DNA from: Magnolia sinica
Taxonomy: Eukaryota > Streptophyta > Magnoliopsida > Magnoliales > Magnoliaceae
Direction of reading: 5' to 3'
DNA: 64,000 nt
Assembly (NCBI RefSeq): GCF_029962835.1
Contig: NC_080574.1
Coordinates: forward strand, 28,618,001-28,682,000
Part shown: positions 48,235 through 60,098 of the stretch, piece by piece
How positions within the stretch are numbered: the first letter of the stretch is position 1
How the letters are laid out: every line of letters begins with the position of its first letter
Notes under the pieces: model-generated
The model's database searches: none
What the model was told of the DNA's origin: nothing
What the model saw: only the letters and a program-made list of their open reading frames with translations
Position numbers and translations under genes: made by a program

Positions 48235-48776
48235 GGAAAATGTTCTACGCGGTCAAGCTCATGGGAACTTTCCATGAGGTCAAGATGTGTAGGCCCCACT
48301 GTGATGTATGTCGAACATCAATACCGTGCATTTGATGAGTCCCCTTTAAATTATGTGATGTCCCAAAAATCAGCTGTATATGGAACTCAGGTGGGCTATA
48401 CCATCTAAAATCATATGAAGACATGCCTAAAACATATAAAGGCACTTGGTGGGGCCCACCTGAAATTTAGATGCATCTGAAACTTGGTCTGACCCCTCAT
48501 CCAAGTGGGACAAAAGTAATGGATGGGCTGGATTTGTGAACCATATCTCAGTGGGCCCAACAAATGATAATGAATGTTTTAATGGAGCAAAACCCCTCTC
48601 AACTTTTGTATGTGGTGTGGCCCACAAAACTCATGGATTGACTTGATTTTTAAGCCCTAAGCCTACCATGGAATGGTGCATCTGACTGATGGGGTAGATG
48701 TTCAACACGCATCACGCTGGGGCCCACACAACTCGACTTCATGGGAAGTTCCCATGAGCTCGAATGCATAGAACCT

Positions 48777-48780
<4 letters not shown>
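48235..48780. mobile_element. Fold-back MITE, GGAAAATGTTCTA ends
   Basis: 546 bp. The left arm GGAAAATGTTCTACGCGG, then GAGCTCATGGGAAC-like sequence, then TGTAGGCCCCACTGTGATG, mirrors the right arm: GCTGGGGCCCACACAACTCG, then GAAGTTCCCATGAGC, then GCATAGAACCTTTTC. The arms exceed 80 bp. It sits against an AT microsatellite (48781-48830), suggesting insertion into AT repeats. Confidence 0.85.

Positions 48781-48830
<50 letters not shown>
48781..48830. repeat. (AT)25 microsatellite
   Basis: 50 bases of pure AT dinucleotide repeat at the right edge of a fold-back MITE. Confidence 0.95.
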
Positions 48831-48834
<4 letters not shown>

Positions 48835-49116
48835 GTAAACAAATTACACCTAAAAAGAATTTTGAGTGTAACTGGTTTATATTTATTCAGTTTGACATTT
48901 AAGTGGTAATAAATAGATCGTGTATTTGGCTAGATTGTAAAGTGTTTAGATAGATTGTGTATTTGGCTAGATTATAAAGTGTTTATAACTAATAAAGTAG
49001 GTATTCATATATGAGAGTTTGAGCAGTGGACTTTCCAAAATCTACAAAATTCACATAAGAGTTATTTTATTTTTTTAGAGCGCTAAAAGGACATTAAAGT
49101 ATGGTATCTTTCACTT

Positions 49117-49258
49117 AGCCTTTGCTAGCTTCTTAATACACCCCCACGTCAGTTCACACTTCACTGGTAGCCACCCCCACTAGGGAATCAATATCAAAAC
49201 CTCAGTGTTAAAACTAGGCATATTTCACTGGGTCTACCACTTGAGCGATGGATCAGGC
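49117..49258 (-). mobile_element. tRNA-derived SINE, same family as 27742
   Basis: On the minus strand it reads GATCCATCGCTCAAGTGGTA, then ACACTGAGGTTTTGATATTG, then ATTCCCTAGTGGGGGTGGCT, close to the SINE at 27742-27892 along its length. The tail and target duplication are unclear, so the limits are approximate. Confidence 0.85.
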
Positions 49259-49419
49259 TGTCACCCAAACTGCTTTTGTAATAAAATTACTCACCCAGTT
49301 TGCTTTTGTAATCAAATTACTTGTAATCCTTTTACAACTCAAGGACTTTACAAGTATCCAAATGACCATTAAGAAAAATATGACCCAAAACTTCCATGGG
49401 TCATGAGAAGGGAAAAATG

Positions 49420-51700
49420 CAAAACCATGTATGTTAGTGTGGTGGGGCCCACCTGAGTCTAGAATAGGCTGATTTTCTGTATATCTTGTTGTCATGGTGG
49501 GCGCACTTGGATGAATGGTTTGGATGGCATATGAAGAACATGGGGTGCCCCAGGAAAATTTCTACAGTGGGTGTCTCATTTATTCTATGTTGTGTTATGA
49601 GTTAGATTAGCTTCCTAGGTGCCATTATATCACCGTTCAATTCATAAAAATTGGATGAAAGGAAAACACAAATATTAGTTTGATCAAAGACTTTCGTAGG
49701 CTTATAAAAGTTTTTAGTGGTGGGTGTTCAATTCCTATTGTGTTCATATAGTACGGTCCACTTAAGCTTTTGGTCTCTTTCATTTTTTGTCTCATGCTCT
49801 AAAATGAGAGCCGGCAAGACGGAGGGATAACAACAATACAATAATAAATCATTTTATAGAGCTATAAAGCCCATGATAAAACTTATTATATATCCATGTC
49901 GTCCATTTGTTTTGCTAGATCATCTTAGGACACCAGCCAAAAATATGAAAAGATCCAAAGATGAAGTGGGCCACACCAGCAAATATAAGCTTGAGACAAA
50001 ACTTTTGTAGCCCAAAGTAGGCCTTAATGGTGAGAGTTCATTCATCATTGTTTCTCGTAGTGTGGTACATTTGAGCCTTGGAGCTACTTCATTTTTGAGT
50101 TCATGCCCTAAAATGAGCTGGCTAAATAGATGAATGACTTGGATATAAAACATACGCATTAAGGTAGGCCTTAAAATACCCAGCACATGATCACGGTTAT
50201 GACCGAGTGCCCTGGATGAGGCGGGTAAGAGATTAAGTGAGGTTATGACCGAGTGCCATCTTAATGTGTGTGTTGTGTTCATCCATTTATACAGGATAAT
50301 TTAGAGGACAGTCCAAACAAAAACAAAGGAAGAATCAAATCTTAAGCGTACCACACTACAAGGAAACAAAGATGATTGAACGGCCACCATTAAATCTTTC
50401 TTAAGCCCACTGTAATGTTTAATATTTGCCATCCAACCTCTTAATAAGGTCACAAAAACATGAATGAAGGTCAAACACAAATAGTATCTTGATATAAAAC
50501 TTATGTGACTCCGTGAATTCTTTAATGGTGGGAATTCAAGTGGCCCACCAGAGGCTTGGATCTTCATCGTTTTTGGGACAATGCCCTAAAATGATCTAAA
50601 AAATCGGATGGACATGCCAGATGCAGACATACATAGAGGTAAGCTGACAATTAGGGCCATTTCGGGTAAAGAAGCGCCATCGATTGACGGAAACGGGGAT
50701 TTCCTGAGAAGAGGTGGGGCCAGCGTGATGTTTGTGAGAAATTCGCCCTTCCAATTTTTTGAGCTCATTTTAAGATTGAGATCAAAAGTGAATAGGATCC
50801 AACACTCAAGTGGGCCGCACTAAATGAAAAGGTGGGCAGGGCAGGGCAGGGCAAGGTAGGGAAATTCCTACCTTCGAAACCTACTTAAGGTCAAAAGCGA
50901 TGTTTAAATGTCATCCATACCATTCATCACGTGATTCCTTGGATGAACTGAAAACATAAATATTATCGTGATTCAAAACTTATGTGGCCCCACAAATATT
51001 TAAAATGTGTACATTCAATCCTTACGGCGCACCTGACTACTGGATTTGGATCATTTTTGTCATCATGTCCTAAAATTATCTTACAAAACGGATGAATGAA
51101 GTGGATTTATCACAAACATAATGGTAAGCCCAACTACGTCCCCAACATAAGAACTTACTGGAAAGCCTTTCCAAGTAATATGCCTCAGGCAGTGGCTGCC
51201 TGACCCGGTGTTAGCATATGTAGCCATGAAGTACTCGGACAGTGAATAACGCATGGGTCACGGATTACGCAGTTAAGTGATTACCACGCTTAAATATTTT
51301 CAGCATTCATCTTTTTTCTTGGATCATTTTAGTGCATGAACTCAGAATTAAAGCATATCTAAATTGTAAGTGGATCAAACTACATGAAAGAGTGGGATTT
51401 AAACACTCAAACGTTGAAAACATTTTGGGCACAGAAGTTCTAGATGAAAATGGTATTTTTGTTTTCCCTTCATTTAAGTCTACCTAAGCTTATGAGCAGG
51501 TTATATGACAAATAAACACCACCACAGGCCTTAGGAACATTTCAATAGTAGACATCATTGTCGCCCTGTTATGCAAGGTACGATATACTTGAGTTTTGGA
51601 TATGCCTTAATTTTGGGCTTATTACTTAAAATGAGTTTGAAAAATAGATGTATCACCTAGAGAAAACACATACCTTATCATAGTTAGGTGGTGCCGGGTT
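49420..51700. mobile_element. Run of degraded fold-back MITEs
   Basis: Several adjacent worn members, about 49420-49550, 49640-50180, 50210-50620, 50690-51160 and 51290-51700. Each shows parts of the shared core (GGTGGGGCCCACCTGAG, TTGATCAAAGACTTTCGTAG, GTGTGGTACATTTGAGCCTT, TTAAAATGAGTTTGAAAA). Individual ends cannot be fixed by eye. Confidence 0.55.
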
Positions 51701-51729
51701 CATCATATAATCTGCCTCGCTCTGACTCA

Positions 51730-52690
51730 AACTAAACATATTAAACTCACTAAATTAGATTGGTTGAATAATTTTAACCTCAAACATCGAATATTTTCAT
51801 TTTTAACCGTCCAATAAAAGTCCACTGAGTCATGTCTGATAATCAAATAAGTGTGATTTTTATCTCATGATGCATCTAACAAACTGGCCCGTAGTTTGGA
51901 CAGTTTGATTTTACTTAATGACACATGCAGTTTTTTTAGTGCATGCGTATCATACGTCGTATTATACCAGAGTAGTCAAAAATTTTCTCTTCCTGTACAT
52001 GCCCGTGGAGACCTTGGTTCCGGGATCCAAACCGTTTTCGTGATTTCCCCATCTCTGGCGGGCCCGGCAACCGAAAGTCTTCCGAACGGGAATATCTCTA
52101 CCTGCTAATTGGCGTCCACGTTCAACACATAAGGTCATAGACGGCTAGGATCTTCCAATCTGAACAATGTTCGGTGAATGGGCCTTCCACGGCGGAGCGC
52201 ATCTGATCCTTGGTTTGAATCACAAAACCATGGGCTGCCCGAGCACGCCGCTGGGACGCGACGCTCATTACAACTCGCTTCCCCAGGGAGTGCTACTTAA
52301 TACTCCGCCAGACCATTACGCTCGATATGCAGTCACTTGGTACACGTCGCATACACTAACTCAAGTTAAACCGACTAAAATCCGTAACTCATCGTTTCGA
52401 CAATCCTAAAATCAGATTGGTTCAACAATCCTAACCCTTGATTCGTGGACAGTTTTTCGTGGAAGTATGAGCACTGGATAACTTTCATTTTCACCGTCCA
52501 TTAAAGGTCCATCAATCGAACAGCCAAACGATTATATAAGCATAAATTTAGGTTAAGATACATCTAAGCTGTGACCCACAATTTTTATAGTTTTATTTTG
52601 TTTAATTATCAGGCCACGTATGCAATTTCTCCGTGCCTGCGTATCATCTACCATACTCCACCAGATTATCAAAAGTATCTCACCTTGCCC
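51730..52690. repeat. Two copies of an upstream repeat
   Basis: About 51730-51990 and 52360-52690 are diverged direct copies. Shared words are AACAATCCTAACC-like, TTTTCATTTTCACCGTCCA.TAAA, then GTGC.TGCGTATCAT, then CCAGA.TA.TCAAAA. A third copy lies at about 16770-17050. The region between them has no gene. Confidence 0.65.
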
Positions 52691-52777
52691 GAATCCACGG
52701 CTATTTAAGGAGGCTCCATCCGGTTCGATCCAATCCACTCGCACAAAGAAAATAGAAAGCCGTGTCTTTGGCGGGAC

Positions 52778-52903
52778 GAGCGATTTTTTCAAAACCGCCC
52801 TTGCGGGAAAAACCTGGTTTTCACATCCCCAAAACCCGCGAGCGATTTTTTTTTCTACACCGTCCTTGCAGATAATAGCCTGATTTTCCTATCCCGAAAA
52901 CCC
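52778..52903 (+). repeat. 62-bp tandem duplication in 5' leader
   Basis: Units begin GAGCGATTTTTT at 52778 and 52840, pass through ACCG.CCTTGC and end in CCCAAAACCCGC or CCCGAAAACCCGG. They lie in the presumed leader of the JmjC gene, between TATTTAAGG (about 52703) and the ATG at 52934. Confidence 0.8.
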
Positions 52904-52933
52904 GGGTTTCCGATTACGAACCCGGTTTCCATC

Positions 52934-53998
52934 ATGGAAGAAGGATCTGACGGCCACCAACCGCCTTCCGAAGATCTCTGCTGCTCTCACGGCGACGGAA
53001 GAGATGGGCAATGCAAGAACGAAGAGATCGATGAGCAGAATCTCTGTCAGGATAATTGCCTGACAGAGGTTACATCCACACAGGAGAAAAAGAAAACTAG
53101 GGCTAAGGTGGGGAAAGGAACGAAATCTACGTCTAGGGTTTCGAGTGCTCAGTCGACGGCAGGGCCGAAGCGCGGGCGGAGGAAGAAGGTGGGAAACGCG
53201 AGCTCGAGGAAACGAAGCCAGGAAGAAAGTGAGGAAGAGGAAGAGGTCTTGCCGCAGAAAAGCTGGCGAGGGGAGGTGGAGAGTGCGGGAGATGAGAGTA
53301 CTTTGAGGAGACGAAACCGGAAAAAATGCGAGGAGGAAGAGATCTTGCCACAGAAGAAGCGGCGAGTAGAGGTGGAAAAGATGGAGAAAGAGATCTCGAT
53401 GATGGAAAGGGAGGCGGAGACGGTGAAGGTGAAGGTGGAAGAGGAAGGAGGTTCTGCAGATAGGGTTTTGAGTGCAAAAGAGGAAAACGTCTTGCCGCAG
53501 AAGAACTGGCAAGGGGAGGTGGAGAGAGCGGGAGATGGGAGTTCTTCGAGGAGACGAAACCGGAAAAAATGCATGGAGGAAGAGATCTTACCCCAGAAGC
53601 GGCAAGGAGAGGTGGATCAGATAGAGAAAGAGATCTCGATGAGGGAAATGAAGGTGGAGAAGGTGGAAGAGGAAGGAGGTTCTACGGATAGGGTTTTGAG
53701 TGCAAAAGAGGAAGGACAATCTAGTGGTAGGACTAAAGCGTGGCATTCAAGGCCGAAGGATGAGGAGGTAGTTGGTCTCTTTTACTGATTTCTCCTCATG
53801 CATTTTATTTCAATTTTTATTTTTATTTTTATTTTGGAGGTTTTAATGTCTGGGTTGGTTTTAGGGTTTTCCGATGATGGGAAAAGGTGGAAAATTAAGC
53901 AACATGTGCCATCAGTGTCAAAGGAATGATAAAGGAAGGGTTGTTCGGTGCATAAAGTGTAGAACTAAAAGATTTTGTGTGCCATGCATCGAGCGATG
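52934..53998 (+). CDS. KDM3/JMJ25-like JmjC demethylase, 5' exons
   Basis: First two exons of a probable JHDM2/KDM3-type gene (plant JMJ25/IBM1 group), whose products remove H3K9 methylation in the nucleus. Exon 1 (52934-53767) encodes 278 residues: a basic AT-hook-like, nuclear-signal-like PKRGRRKK (78-85), then two tandem copies of a charged block of about 80 residues (about 102-182 and 183-258), each with VLPQK, RRRNRKKC, EEILPQK, EKEISM and DRVLSAK. Exon 2 (53865-53998) encodes the family's zinc finger, MCHQCQRNDKGRVVRCIKC, then FCVPCIERW, with paired cysteines intact. Splices: GAG/GTAGTT to TTTTAG/GGTTTT (phase 0), then GATG/GTTTGT. The zinc finger is diagnostic; the catalytic JmjC domain is not in the window. 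I found no third exon up to 64000, so the gene either has a very long intron or is truncated. Confidence 0.8.
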
Positions 53999-55239
53999 GT
54001 TTGTCCCCCTTCAACAAAACTACCTTTTTCTTAACTGGTTTTTCTATTTGATCACTTGATTGTGGAATGCTATTGTTTTGTTTTGGTTGTTATTGGTTAA
54101 TGCATACATTTTGCATATGCTCGTTGCCGATTTAGCTTGATTACAGAGTTCCTCTTTATGCATCTTTTGATAATTATCTACTTTCGTATTTGAAAGTTTT
54201 TGACTTGTTCGTTACTCTTGTATCTGTTCTTGTGATATCTGTATTGAGCTTGTGTAGGGCCCTCTCATTATCTTATCCATTCTGAAGTTTAATAAATGGC
54301 TATAATAAGTTTGATTATTCAAAGTTGGTCTGTGACTTTTGTGATTCTATTTGAATTTTGTAGCTCTTTCGTCTTTGTCCTTGTTTTTAAATAATTTTGC
54401 CGTGGATTTAATATGATGCACTTAATCTCGGAGGCAAATTGTGGTGAATATTATTGGAATCTGTACTGGCCTGGTATAGATGTAGACATGAAAACTTGAC
54501 TGTCTCATCCGACATGTGTGTGAGAAAATGATCCTAATGTGATGGAATTTTGTTTGCTTCTGTTCCTGGCCAGTGGCGCTCAAATAAGCTTATGAAAAGG
54601 GAATTTTGTTAACACATGTACAACAATTTTCATCTAATATTTGGTATTGTATCGTGTCAATGTGGGTAATCCAAGTTTATACTGGTTGTTATGTTTAGTC
54701 ATTATCTGATCACTCTTTCTGCTGAACATTTGGTAAATAACCATCGAGATGCTGCTTATTAGAATGGGAAATTAGGAGATTGATTTGTGAGTCTATAATC
54801 TAGTTGGAACTTTTATGAAGCAAGTCATCAGGGGTGAGAGTGGACCAAGCTGGGTCCATGTTGTGTTGGATTTGGACTGAACTTGGAAGCCCACATCTTA
54901 GCATGAATTTTCAGGTCTGATTATGATGCCTGGGTTTGAGTTTGTCTAATGATCTGACATGACAGTCCGGCTTGGCCCAGTTATGGGGTGGGCGCTTGTA
55001 TTGTGGACTCTCTTGGACTTTGGCCTGGATTATTGACAAGTGGGTTTGTTCTGGATCTAGGCCCAGATATTCATGTTATTAACTGTGCTTGGATGAGCCT
55101 CAGTCTAGCGTAGCCTGCCTATTTGCGGCATAGAAGTCACTAGAAGCTGAGCATGGTGGATTTTTGGTTGAAGTTTCTAATTGAATTTATGTTGCAACTT
55201 CCTAATAGAAAGAATTTCTATTGCACATCTAGTTAATGC
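53999..55239. other. Probable intron of the JmjC gene
   Basis: T-rich, intron-like sequence on the plus strand. I looked for the exon that should continue the zinc finger (a W-Y-P start and further Cys pairs) and did not find it. Confidence 0.5.
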
Positions 55240-55997
55240 TCCTTTTGGCGTTAGTGGATCTTGGAGGGAAATCGGTTTAAGTGCTTGAAGAAATAGGTCC
55301 AGGGCGGAGCAATATATGGCATTGAAGAGCAGACAAAGTGGTTCTTTCGGAGTTAAATCCTACAGAATGTTGAAGCAGGGTCGTAGAGAACTCCTGATGA
55401 ATACTGTATTTATGTGGCATTTCCTAGGACCACCAAAAGTGGTTGTGTTTGGATGGTTAGCAGCAAAAGAAAGAAATTCTTACGGCCGACAAACTCCGGA
55501 AAACGAACTTGATTATTGCAAATTTATGCCTATTATGTATGAAAGCAGATGAATCAGCTAATCATATCCTTATCCACTGCGACTTTGGTATAGGAATTTA
55601 GAAGAAGGTTTCAATCTTTTCGGAGCATCATGGCTTATGCTAGATTCGGTGACTACCCTCCTAGATTGGAGAGGGACAATGCAAGGAAAGAGGTTGTTTG
55701 TTCTATGGAAGCTCTCGGGTTTAGCAACGTTGTGGGTGCTATGGAAAGAATTCACTAATAGGAAATCTAACAATAAGACAGAAAGCACTGAGTTGGTTTT
55801 CCTTAAATCAGGGGAATGCCATGTCATGGTCTAATGGGGTTTCCCTTTTCAAGGGATGTAAAATGGAAGATATGCAGGAATATCTTCTAAGGGGAAAATC
55901 TCTATTGTAAGGTCTGCTGTGGGAATCTTCTCTCACTTTTCGTATTTTGTTGTATGCTTTTGATTATTAAATTTTGTCCACTGTAATTAAAAAAACT
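55240..55997 (+). mobile_element. LINE (L1-type) 3' end, 5'-truncated
   Basis: Contains the end of a LINE reverse transcriptase ORF with the zinc-binding RVT domain: PPKVVVFGWLAAKE at about 55430-55470, then CMKADESANHILIHCDFG at about 55536-55590 in another frame, so a frameshift lies between (near 55470-55535). The 5' part of the LINE is missing. The right end is a short A run near 55986-55993 after TTTGTCCACTGTAATT. Probably a dead copy in the intron of the JmjC gene. Confidence 0.8.
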
Positions 55998-57073
55998 TAT
56001 GGAAGATTTCTGGCCCTTTAACCATCAAGTATTGCTTAGGAATATGGGAGATTAGGGAATGGCTTCTATGATGAAAGTCACTTTCGGAAGATCACAATCT
56101 CCTACCCATGGTTACAATCTTAAAAATGCATGTGATATAACAGATAGCAATTACAAGGGCCAAGATAAGATAATCACTGCCCAGCAAAATATATAAAGAA
56201 TTTGATACATCCTGGCCACACATCAACATCAAATGGATCATAGATGAGCCCACATTCTGTCCCTTCAAAAGTTTCAGATTCTATTCCAACTGTACAAATT
56301 AAAGATCTGGACAAATATTTAAGATCCAAACTCTCCAGATTGATTATCAGGACCATCTGACTCCAGATTGAATGTTTGGAACACATCAATGGTCCATATT
56401 GTTCTGCTGTGGGATCTGAATTGGATCCATGGTCTGATCACATACTTGGACTAATGGTTTGATTGTCCCTTTGGTCCATAGATGGATCCACTCTGGTTGG
56501 CAGTCAATCTGATGGTGCGGATGGGCCCACGAGTTTAGTTGGCAGTTAATTTGACTTTTTCCTTCATTTCAATCATTAAGGACCATTTCGGCAAATACTG
56601 GAAGAAGGGGTCATTGCTTTTTTTTTTTTTCTTTTCTTTTTTCTGTTTTCTTTTTGTTGTATTTATATGTAAGCACTATTCCACCAAATCATGCTTGATT
56701 TGTGTTCGATTGCAGCCTATTTGGTCAACTTTTAGTAGTTCAAGCTGACAATGCTTGACAAGCATCATTCTCACAAAAGAATGGGCCTGTAACATTGCCA
56801 AATACATGTCCAGAACTAAGAAAGAAAGCATATTTGAGATTCTCACCAAGTTTGGAATTTTACCAATGATTTTGAGGTCTTTTTTCTGCCAAAGGAAAAA
56901 AATATGCTGTTGCAGGGCTGTTTCAGCCAATATGGCCATTGTATTGACCAGCAAATTGGATAATACTATTATGTAATGACTTAGATGGATCCCCACAGTT
57001 GCAGCATGCTTTTGCTTCCAGTTGGATGAAGATTTTGCGTATGAGTGAGAGTATCCTAATAGAATTTAGATAG
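55998..57073. other. Intron or intergenic, nothing recognised
   Basis: Pyrimidine-rich tract at 56615-56660 followed by TTCGATTGCAG at about 56706-56716, which could be a splice acceptor, but the following frame shows no JmjC-family similarity. About 56400-56540 has MITE-like words. Confidence 0.35.
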
Positions 57074-57078
57074 GAAGT

Positions 57079-58357
57079 TGATGCTGGACATGAAATTTAA
57101 ACATGTTATGCAAGATCTCAGGCTTAGATCATACTAATTCAGAAACAATCACATAATAATTCCACATCCCACATAAAAGCTCAAACATTCAAGCAAGGGG
57201 AATTTGTGCGGGTCCAGGCCTATACAGGCTAGGATTGGATTAGTAAAATTATGGACCAAACGATACTCAAAGGGAAATAGAAATCATCCACACATGCACA
57301 ACAATTAATTCCTAATTCAAGGGATGCACCAATTTCAATTCAAGGAACCCTAGGGTGAGAAAAGGGGCAAGTAAATTAAGGATAATGCAATCTAGGGTTA
57401 GGATTTATAAAAATAGGTATAAAAAGGGAAAAACAAGAAGAAAACTTGAACCAAAGACAACTCCTGCGTGCGGACTGCGGCGTGAGCATAACGTACGTGC
57501 GATGGGGGCCCGAATCCCTAAACAACTTCCTTGACCCTAGTTTGGGCTATGGCTCATATATATAACAATCCACCTGATAAATGGTCAAGTCATTTACCTG
57601 CTTGCATGTATTTGATGGGACCACGTGAAGTGTGTCGGGGGCCTTCCAACCCTCCAAGGCTCGTGACGATCCGACGTGCGGTCGGGGCATGGTGCTCCGT
57701 CGAAGTTTTAGTCCTCATGCAAGGCCAGATTCTAGAGCTGGTTGTAGGAAAGAGAACGGTTGCAAAAATAGACGGATTTGAAGCAAGGATGATTGTAGAA
57801 TGTGAGAGATATGGATGAAAAAAGATGGGGGCGGATTGAGATAGATGTGGCTTTGCACCACAGTAATTAGCCATTCGAAAAGGGACGGCTTCGCACCCGC
57901 TTTGAATTTTTCCACAACTTAGAAACTCAAAGAGTAGAAAAAAACATGCAGGAATTTTTATTCAACGTTAATGAATTAAAAAAACTGCAAGGGGTGCCTA
58001 TTTATAGGAAAACCCTATACCCCAAAACTCGTGCTATGTGCGCAACCTATTACTTGGCGATGAAGTAAATCAAAATAAAAACTAACTAAAGAAATCTAAA
58101 GTATTCATGATATTCTAAATAACCTAAATAATCAAAACCTAAAATATGAATTTAATCCGATTAGTGGGCAATGATCAAGAGATCCCATGATGGGCTTTAC
58201 TTGACTATCGGGCCCACTCTTTTGAACCAAAACTCTGTCTTCTAATTAGGGGGCCCTCCTTGTACGTCGTCATCGAGCCAGATCGACGGTGTGACTCTCC
58301 TTTTCCTTGTGTACGTGTGTAGGAGGGGCGGTGTGTGCGCGCGTGATGTCCTCATCA
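57079..58357 (-). repeat. LTR (3' copy) of the gypsy element
   Basis: 1279-bp direct repeat of 60099-61309, beginning TGATGCTGGACATGAAATTT and ending GATGTCCTCATCA. Confidence 0.92.
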
Positions 58358-60098
58358 AATCTCCCAGATTGCGAAGATTTTGCCACTGGTGAAATAAAAC
58401 TCCTGAATCGCTTCACGATGTCAGGATCAAGTCTCTAAAGCTCCTTAGTGAGTCATGTGCTGTCTGAAGCTGAGTGTGACTTCCATTTAACCAGGTAGTT
58501 CTGAAACTCGCCGTCTGATGTTGAAACTATCTGATAGTCCATGACATCCTCTATTTCCTCTCTGTGTGTGTGAAGGTTAGGTATGGGAGGTAGAGGCTGG
58601 GAAGAAAGGTTAGGAAGAGTAGGTATGAGAGGTAGAAGCTGGGAAAATGGGTCGGGACGGGTAGGTATGAGACGTATAGGCTGACAAAATATGTCAGGAG
58701 GGGGGGTATGGGACGTAGAGGTTGAGAAAATGGGTCAGGAGGGGGCCACGGATCAAGGGAAAGGTCTAGAGAATCAGGATGGTTAAGCGAAAGGCTGGAC
58801 AATGTATCAATGGCTCTTTAAAATGCAACTAGATTCTCCACATTGAATGTGGAACTAATTCCCATGGACGGTGGGAGATTTGCTATATACGCATTGAGAC
58901 CGTTTTGCTTTATAATTTTGAATGGTCCAGTGCTATGCGCGTGTAATTTTCGAATGGTTCCCTAAGGGTGCCGCTCTGGCCTGATGCGGATCTTCACAGA
59001 GTCCCTTACATTGAATTCCTTAAAACATTTATGTTGGTCTGCAGAAAACTTGTAATGCTCATTATTAGTTGTGATCTTCTACTTGAATTCTTGATGCCAT
59101 GAATGAATGTGATGCTCAAAAGACTTTGTAGGCTCTGACGGCCTATGAGACAGTGACATGGGGACAAGATCAATAGGTTTCCCAAGTTTATAACCAGTAA
59201 CGACTTTATAAGGACTGAGACCTGTGGACCTATCGACAAAATATTAAATGCAAACTCAGCTGTAGATATTATGGTGTCCCATGTTCTGGTGTGCTCTATA
59301 TCCCCTCCTAGGGGGAGACTCATCCGGTAGATCATCAGGAAAGACACCACGGAACTCATCCACTACTGGAATGGCCTCAGTGGGTAACTCTACACTAGCC
59401 TGTGGTGCACCCTCTCTAGCCACAAGGCTGTGCATGTTGTACAACTCAAAATAGTGGTCTTGATGTTCCTCATTGGGGGGGGGGGTGTACGGGTTCATGC
59501 CCATGACTGATTCCTTGGCCAACTCCATTCATTGGTCTATTCTCCTAGCTACCTGCCTGAGATTGGACATTTACCCCGATGGTGAGGTTTGTCCCGACGG
59601 AGGCCTTTAGTTGAGTAATGCGCACATTAAATTGATCAAAGCGTTGGTCTATATGTTGTTCCCAGCGCTTACCTAAAGACTCGATCTGATGAGACAATTT
59701 GTTTAGTAATTTTAGCAATTGCTCCATGTTTAGCGTAGGGTGCAAGCCAAACCATGACCCGTACGTATGGGCATTCACTTGCTGACTTCACCTAAGGACT
59801 TTCTAGGACGACTATATGTAACTAAATAGGACTAAATGATCCTATAAGACTATAGGAGGGAAACTACGCAGTGCTACTAAAATCCAGCAACATAGTTGTT
59901 AAAATAAGGGAATAATAGAAAGTTACAGCAATGTGAATTGCTAACTTCCTGCTAACAGAAATTTCAGCAATCGATATCAGGGACTACGAGCTTCTAACAA
60001 CTATATGTGATGAACTGGATGCATGAAGGACTCAAACAAACTAACCCTAAACATGTAATGTATTCCCCTATAAGAACCTTATGCTTTGATACCAAATT

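Noticed and set aside
52889-53574. Long minus-strand frames rich in Ser, Pro and Leu
   Set aside because: They are shadows of the charged repeat coding in exon 1 of the JmjC gene; low-complexity composition, no domain.
56706-56996. Possible third exon of the JmjC gene after TTCGATTGCAG
   Set aside because: The following frames lack the expected Cys pairs and show no resemblance to the family.
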